Positions 22,986 to 26,555 of a stretch of DNA of 26,555 bases are shown piece after piece (within the stretch, counting starts at the first letter, position 1; every line of letters begins with the position of its first letter). Both the position numbers and the translations under genes were made by a program. Source of the stretch: Candidatus Rifleibacteriota bacterium (GTDB lineage Bacteria; Riflebacteria; Ozemobacteria; Ozemobacterales; Ozemobacteraceae). The stretch is taken from NCBI GenBank assembly GCA_022704885.1, contig JAKJFO010000037.1, forward strand, positions 1 to 26,555, read 5' to 3'. The notes below the pieces were generated by a model. It had not been told where the DNA came from and ran no database searches. It saw only the letters and a program-made list of their open reading frames with translations.

Positions 22986-24086
22986 TCACGAGAACTTGTC
23001 GTAGTAAACCCGGTCGATCGGCATACCCTTGCCGGTAAGAACCTTGACACAGGCGTCGATCATGCCGGGACTGCCGCAAAGATAGGCTTCGAGTTCTTTC
23101 ATGTCGCCATAGTTGCGGGCGACAACCTCTGTAATAATGCCTTTTTCATAGGGGTGGTCACTGTCGTCCTTCGACAGCGCCGGCACGAATCTGAACCAGG
23201 GGTGTTTCTTTTCGATCGCCTTGAATTCTTCGACATAGTAGAGATCGCGTTGCGATACCGCGCCAAAAAAGAAAGTAGCCTTGCGATTGCTGATGCCGCG
23301 GTCGATCATGTCGAGAATGATGCTGCGAATCGGTGCCAGGCCAGATCCACCGGCGATGCAGACAATCTCGCGATCGGTGTCGCGCAGAAAAAACTCGCCG
23401 AATGGCCCGATCAGCCGCACTTTGTCGCCTTCCTTAAGATGTTTGAATACATAAGTTGTGACCATGCCGTTGGGCACGTATCTGATAACAAGTTCGATCG
23501 CACGGTTATCGGAAGGCGCTGAGCTGATCGAATAAGCGCGCGAAGTTTCTTCTCTGACATCGTCATAAGGCCTGCTGAAAAGATTGGCAAATTGTCCGGC
23601 CTTGAATCTGATGGTTTCGCCTTCGGGCAGTTTGAATCTGAGGCCTTTGATGTCATGGGTAAAATCGGTGATCGACTCGATGACCGTGTCGAATTCTTTG
23701 ATACTGAGCAGTTCTTCTGGTACTTCGATTTTAATATCACTGCGCACTTTGACCTGGCAGGAAAGTCGCACGTCGGTCTTTTTTTCTTCGTCATTGAGAT
23801 AAGGGACCTCAGTTGGAAGAAGTGGGCCGCCGCCTTCGAGTACCCGACATTTGCAGGTGCCGCAGCTGCCACGACCACCACAGCCTGAGGGCAGAAAAAG
23901 TTTCTGACCAGCCAGGGTCGTGAGCAGGCTGGCACCACCTTCGACTTTGAACGTTTTTTCGCCTTTGTTTACATCGATAGTGCATTCGCCATAGCTGGCA
24001 AAAAAGAATTCAGCAACCAGCAGCAGCAGAGTCAGGATGCCGCTCAGGGCACTCAATACAAGCACAGCGGTAATTATCGGGGTCAT
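22986..24086 (-). CDS. nqrF: Na+-translocating NADH:quinone oxidoreductase subunit F
   Basis: The NADH-oxidising subunit, 366 residues. An N-terminal transmembrane helix (about 5-30) is followed by a 2Fe-2S ferredoxin domain with Cys69, Cys75, Cys78 (SGCGGRGSCGTC) and Cys110 (RLSCQVK). The FAD domain carries RAYSISSAPSD (183-193), and the NADH-binding domain carries IAGGSGLAPIRS (244-255) and CGSPGMIDAC (337-346). It takes hydride from NADH and passes electrons to the 2Fe-2S centre and on to the membrane subunits. It is shorter than Vibrio NqrF (about 408), mostly in the spacers. The ATG is 12 bases after the nqrE stop and follows GGCAGG. It is the last known nqr gene, with an unknown ORF 13 bases after it. 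Confidence 0.95.
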   Translation of the reverse strand: MTPIITAVLVLSALSGILTLLLLVAEFFFASYGECTIDVNKGEKTFKVEGGASLLTTLAGQKLFLPSGCGGRGSCGTCKCRVLEGGGPLLPTEVPYLNDEEKKTDVRLSCQVKVRSDIKIEVPEELLSIKEFDTVIESITDFTHDIKGLRFKLPEGETIRFKAGQFANLFSRPYDDVREETSRAYSISSAPSDNRAIELVIRYVPNGMVTTYVFKHLKEGDKVRLIGPFGEFFLRDTDREIVCIAGGSGLAPIRSIILDMIDRGISNRKATFFFGAVSQRDLYYVEEFKAIEKKHPWFRFVPALSKDDSDHPYEKGIITEVVARNYGDMKELEAYLCGSPGMIDACVKVLTGKGMPIDRVYYDKFS

Positions 24087-24098
24087 AAAACCTGCCTG

Positions 24099-24698
24099 TC
24101 AGTTGATTCTTACGATACCGGAAAACCCGATAAAGGCCATGGCAATGATGCCGGTAATGACCAGCGCGATGCCGGCGCCTTCGAGTTCAGGAATAACCTT
24201 CGACTTTTTTTCCATGCGGGCTCTGATGCCTGCCAGAGCAGCAATGGCCAGTGCCCAGCCAGTTCCGGCGCCAAGCCCGTAGGCGATCGACTGGGTAAAG
24301 GTATATTGCCGGATTACCAGAAACAGCGCACAGCCAAGAATCGCACAGTTAACGGTGATTAGTGGCAAAAAGATGCCCAGTGTCAGATAGAGCAGGGTGC
24401 TGACCCGTTCTACGACCATTTCGATGATCTGAACGAACGCGGCGATAACCACGATGAAGGCGATATACTGCAGATATTCAAGCTCATACGGAACCAGCAG
24501 CTTGTGATAAACCAGCCAGTTGATCGGGGCCGTGAAGGTTGAAACAAAGATGACGGCGGCGCCGAGGCCGAGTGAGCTTTTGAGATCCTTGGAAACGGCC
24601 AGAAACGAGCACATTCCAAGAAAGTTGGTCAGCAGGATGTTGTTGGTGGTAATCGCTGCAAAAAAGATGATGAAGGGGTGAACGTTCTGTATGTCCAT
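24099..24698 (-). CDS. nqrE: Na+-translocating NADH:quinone oxidoreductase subunit E
   Basis: A 199-residue membrane protein of six predicted helices. Cys30 in NFLGMCSFLAVSK and Cys118 in ITVNCAILG are the conserved cysteines that, with their counterparts in NqrD, are known to hold an iron centre within the membrane between the two inverted-topology subunits. The sequence matches NqrE rather than RnfA because a fused-type NqrF and an NqrC follow the same unit. ATG at 24698 follows AGAGG, three bases after the nqrD stop. Confidence 0.94.
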   Translation of the reverse strand: MDIQNVHPFIIFFAAITTNNILLTNFLGMCSFLAVSKDLKSSLGLGAAVIFVSTFTAPINWLVYHKLLVPYELEYLQYIAFIVVIAAFVQIIEMVVERVSTLLYLTLGIFLPLITVNCAILGCALFLVIRQYTFTQSIAYGLGAGTGWALAIAALAGIRARMEKKSKVIPELEGAGIALVITGIIAMAFIGFSGIVRIN

Positions 24699-24701
24699 GC
24701 C

Positions 24702-25316
24702 TTACCTCTTTTCTCCTTCCGATTTGAAAGCCCTGACGATCCAGATGTAGGTGGCAAGGGCAAAAAAACCGCTGGGTGCGATTACCATCATGTTCCATTT
24801 TGTCCAGTCGGCTGGAATCACCTGCATGCCGAAAAAAGTACCCAGGCCGAGAGGCTCGCGAATCATCGCGATCGGCAGCAGTACCAGCGAATAGCCGATG
24901 CCGGCGCCAACACCATCGAGAATGGAATCGACAGGTTTGTTGGCCATGGCGTAGCCTTCGGTGCGCCCCATGACAATGCAATTGGTGATGATCAGCCCGA
25001 CGTAGGGGCCGAGTTCGTTGCTGATTTCTGGCAAAAAGGCGTCGAGCACGATTTTGATGAAGATGACATAGGCAGCGATGATCAGCACCTGAATGATCAT
25101 GCGCACACGGCGCGGAATCACGTTGCGCATCAGCGAAACGGTAAAACACGACATGGCCAGGGTAAAAATCAGGCCCAGGCACATGACCAGAGTGTTCTTT
25201 ACGAGATTGGTAACGGCGAGTGCCGAGCAGATGCCGAGAATCTGCCCGATAACCGGGTTTTCTTCCCACAGCATTCTTTTGAGGGCGGCAAAGCCCTTGA
25301 CCGGACCTTTGTTCAA
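24702..25316 (-). CDS. nqrD: Na+-translocating NADH:quinone oxidoreductase subunit D
   Basis: A 204-residue membrane protein, the partner of NqrE. Cys30 in QILGICSALAVTN and Cys113 in IITNCIVMGRTEGYA are the conserved iron-ligand cysteines. VDSILDGVGAGIGYS (about 128-142) and the NP motif at 20-21 are typical of the family. The start is a TTG (25316-25314) overlapping the nqrC stop as TTGA, with a strong GGGAGGAAG ribosome-binding site; no ATG occurs in the right place. Confidence 0.94.
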   Translation of the reverse strand: MNKGPVKGFAALKRMLWEENPVIGQILGICSALAVTNLVKNTLVMCLGLIFTLAMSCFTVSLMRNVIPRRVRMIIQVLIIAAYVIFIKIVLDAFLPEISNELGPYVGLIITNCIVMGRTEGYAMANKPVDSILDGVGAGIGYSLVLLPIAMIREPLGLGTFFGMQVIPADWTKWNMMVIAPSGFFALATYIWIVRAFKSEGEKR

Positions 25317-25948
25317 TTGCTGCTTCCTCCCTGTTTGAGGCCGTTAAAGTAAGCCAGTGATCGATTAATAATTTTTTCGAGGGCTGTGGAAGTGCCGGTA
25401 GCACCGGTAATCCCATCGATCTCATCAGCGCGGGTCCCTGAGCCTTCGGCGACCATTCGCAGAAAAAGGCCATCGGGGCGCTTTGTCGCAAAAGACTTGT
25501 CCTTAAAACGCAGTTTGAATTCGGGTTCGCTGATGCGGCCGCCGAGTCCGGGGGTTTCGCCATGTCTGGTGAACTCTATGCCTTTAATCTGCAGGCTTCC
25601 CGCGTCTACGGCAATAAACCCGATAATGTTATCCCAGAAGCCCTGGCCGGAGAACGCGAACACAAAAACGTCTTCGCTGGAGTTGCTGCGCCGGTAGCAT
25701 TCAAAAGCGTTATCGTTGGCGAATTTGACCGGTTCTATCTGTTCGGCGAACATGTTCGGGATTTCAGAATCAGAGAGCTGGCGATCATTCGGAACCAGGC
25801 CGAACAGGCCAAGAATCACGCGTTGTCGGGCAACGCTGCGGTTAAGCTCGATACGATCATGCAAAACTGCGTTGACACCGCTGACAAGAAGGGTGAACAA
25901 GGCGGTGACAGCAACTGTGAACAGCAGGGTCCTGATTTTGTCGCTCAT
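25313..25948 (-). CDS. nqrC: Na+-translocating NADH:quinone oxidoreductase subunit C
   Basis: A 211-residue periplasmic FMN protein with one N-terminal transmembrane helix (about 7-28). The FMN attachment motif is TGATGT (181-186), in which a threonine is flavinylated by ApbE through a phosphoester bond; the canonical first residue Ser is replaced by Thr here, which is a known variant. HGETPGLGGR (129-138) is a family signature. It passes electrons between the iron centre and the NqrB flavin. It is shorter than Vibrio NqrC (about 257). Its ATG overlaps the nqrB stop (ATGA). Confidence 0.93.
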   Translation of the reverse strand: MSDKIRTLLFTVAVTALFTLLVSGVNAVLHDRIELNRSVARQRVILGLFGLVPNDRQLSDSEIPNMFAEQIEPVKFANDNAFECYRRSNSSEDVFVFAFSGQGFWDNIIGFIAVDAGSLQIKGIEFTRHGETPGLGGRISEPEFKLRFKDKSFATKRPDGLFLRMVAEGSGTRADEIDGITGATGTSTALEKIINRSLAYFNGLKQGGSSN

Positions 25949-26555
25949 GTTGCCGCCTTTCGTGATTTTTCCCAGTTGGTAACGGCAATTTCGATGAGCG
26001 GGCCGAATGTATTGCCAAGCAGTATAGCAAACATGAAGCCGGCATTGAAGGCCGAAAGACTGCGAATAATCGCGGCCAGAAACCCGATCAGAATTGCATA
26101 AAGCCAGCGGGCGCTATTGTTTACCGGTGCTGTGATCGGTTCTGTTACCATAAAAATCGAAGCGAACAGGGTGCCGCCGCCAAAAACATTTATCAGATAG
26201 CCTTGCCAGAGTGGCAGCGTATCAAGACCAAGCAGATGCAGAAAGAGCTTCGCGATAAATAGCCCCAGCAGCGGCCCAATCAGCAACGGAATGAATATCA
26301 CTTTCTGATACAGCAGCCAGGCCAGGGCCAGCAGCAGAAGAATTGCACTGGTTTCGCCGATGCAGCCGTTGATATTACCAACAAACAGCCGGGTGAGTTC
26401 GATTTTGTCGAAAGCCTGCAATACCCGGTCGGCTTCGGTCTGGTTCTGCGCGGCAAGAGCTTCGCGTCGCACCTGATTGAGGCGTTTAACTGAAGTCAGG
26501 GTTGTGGCGCTGGTGACGGCATCGATGTTATACATGCTCGAATCGACATCGGCGG
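25945..26555 (-). CDS. nqrB: Na+-translocating NADH:quinone oxidoreductase subunit B, C-terminal part
   Basis: The 5' part lies outside the window; the open frame continues upstream of the Met at 26535 without a stop (visible residues ADVDSSM...). The fragment begins at DAVTSATTLT, the FMN-threonine region (residue about 236 in Vibrio), then GNINGCIGETSAILLLLA, the NqrB/RnfD family signature, and FMVTEPITAPVNNSARW with IRSLSAFNAGFMFAILLGN. Several transmembrane helices follow the signature. NqrB is the subunit carrying covalent FMN and riboflavin, taking part in Na+ translocation and quinone reduction. nqrA should lie further upstream beyond the window. The stop overlaps nqrC (ATGA). Confidence 0.93.
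   Translation of the reverse strand, partial: ADVDSSMYNIDAVTSATTLTSVKRLNQVRREALAAQNQTEADRVLQAFDKIELTRLFVGNINGCIGETSAILLLLALAWLLYQKVIFIPLLIGPLLGLFIAKLFLHLLGLDTLPLWQGYLINVFGGGTLFASIFMVTEPITAPVNNSARWLYAILIGFLAAIIRSLSAFNAGFMFAILLGNTFGPLIEIAVTNWEKSRKAAT

Noticed and set aside
22973..23050. Longer N-terminus for the gene after nqrF
   Set aside because: The added residues lie inside the conserved end of nqrF in another frame, whereas GTG at 22972 has a good ribosome-binding site.
24484..25563. 359-codon open frame on the minus strand across nqrC, nqrD and nqrE
   Set aside because: It runs in another frame of three well-identified nqr genes on the same strand, gives an Arg/His/Ser-rich low-quality protein and has no family motif.

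Overview
The window reads as a Gram-negative-type bacterial chromosome of roughly 50-55% GC. The signs are Sec signal peptides, Na+-NQR genes, minor pseudopilin genes, UDP-ManNAcA-type polysaccharide genes and a tRNA array with no encoded CCA ends. GTG and TTG starts are frequent, and genes in operons often overlap by 4 bases (ATGA or TTGA). I cannot assign a phylum from sequence alone. The mix (NQR, type II/IV pseudopilin-like genes with an ECF sigma factor, HEAT protein) would fit a deep-branching or little-cultured lineage such as Candidatus Riflebacteria, but that is a guess. No phage, transposase, CRISPR array or rRNA gene is visible.

Layout. 1-163 (-): N-terminus of a small exported protein cut by the window edge. 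414-3303 (-): a two-gene unit of an exported phospholipase-D-family protein followed by an exported aldo/keto reductase. 3502-4671 (+): a P-loop kinase-like protein followed by a strong terminator. 4871-5479 (+): a TTG-initiated TraB-like protein. 5559-6200 (-): seven tRNA genes transcribed as Pro-Gly-Arg-His-Arg-Lys-Lys from one strong promoter (TTGACT-17-TAATAT) to a bidirectional terminator.

6445-14171 (+): a compact five-gene surface-polysaccharide operon of UDP-N-acetyl-D-mannosamine dehydrogenase, B12-binding-type radical SAM protein, bi-domain MDR/Gfo-Idh oxidoreductase, heparinase II/III-like protein and family-4 glycosyltransferase. Together they would make or remodel an amino-uronic-acid-containing glycan. 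It ends in a small dispersed-type inverted repeat (14161-14232) that supplies the stop codon of the last gene.

14250-20954 (-): six same-strand genes read as HEAT-repeat membrane protein, ECF sigma factor, zinc-finger anti-sigma factor, then three pseudopilin/pilin-like proteins (GspK/PilX-like, GspI/PilV-like, GspJ/PilW-like), the last five overlapping each other. This is the most unusual locus here: a sigma/anti-sigma switch translationally coupled to pilus or secretion pseudopilins.

21179-22087 (+): a secreted endonuclease I with a textbook terminator. 22493-26555 (-): the 3' part of a Na+-translocating NADH:quinone oxidoreductase operon (nqrB partial, nqrC, nqrD, nqrE, nqrF) followed by a short conserved-looking protein of unknown function. 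Intergenic stretches were inspected; 22146-22492 is the only one longer than 300 bases with no feature I can call.
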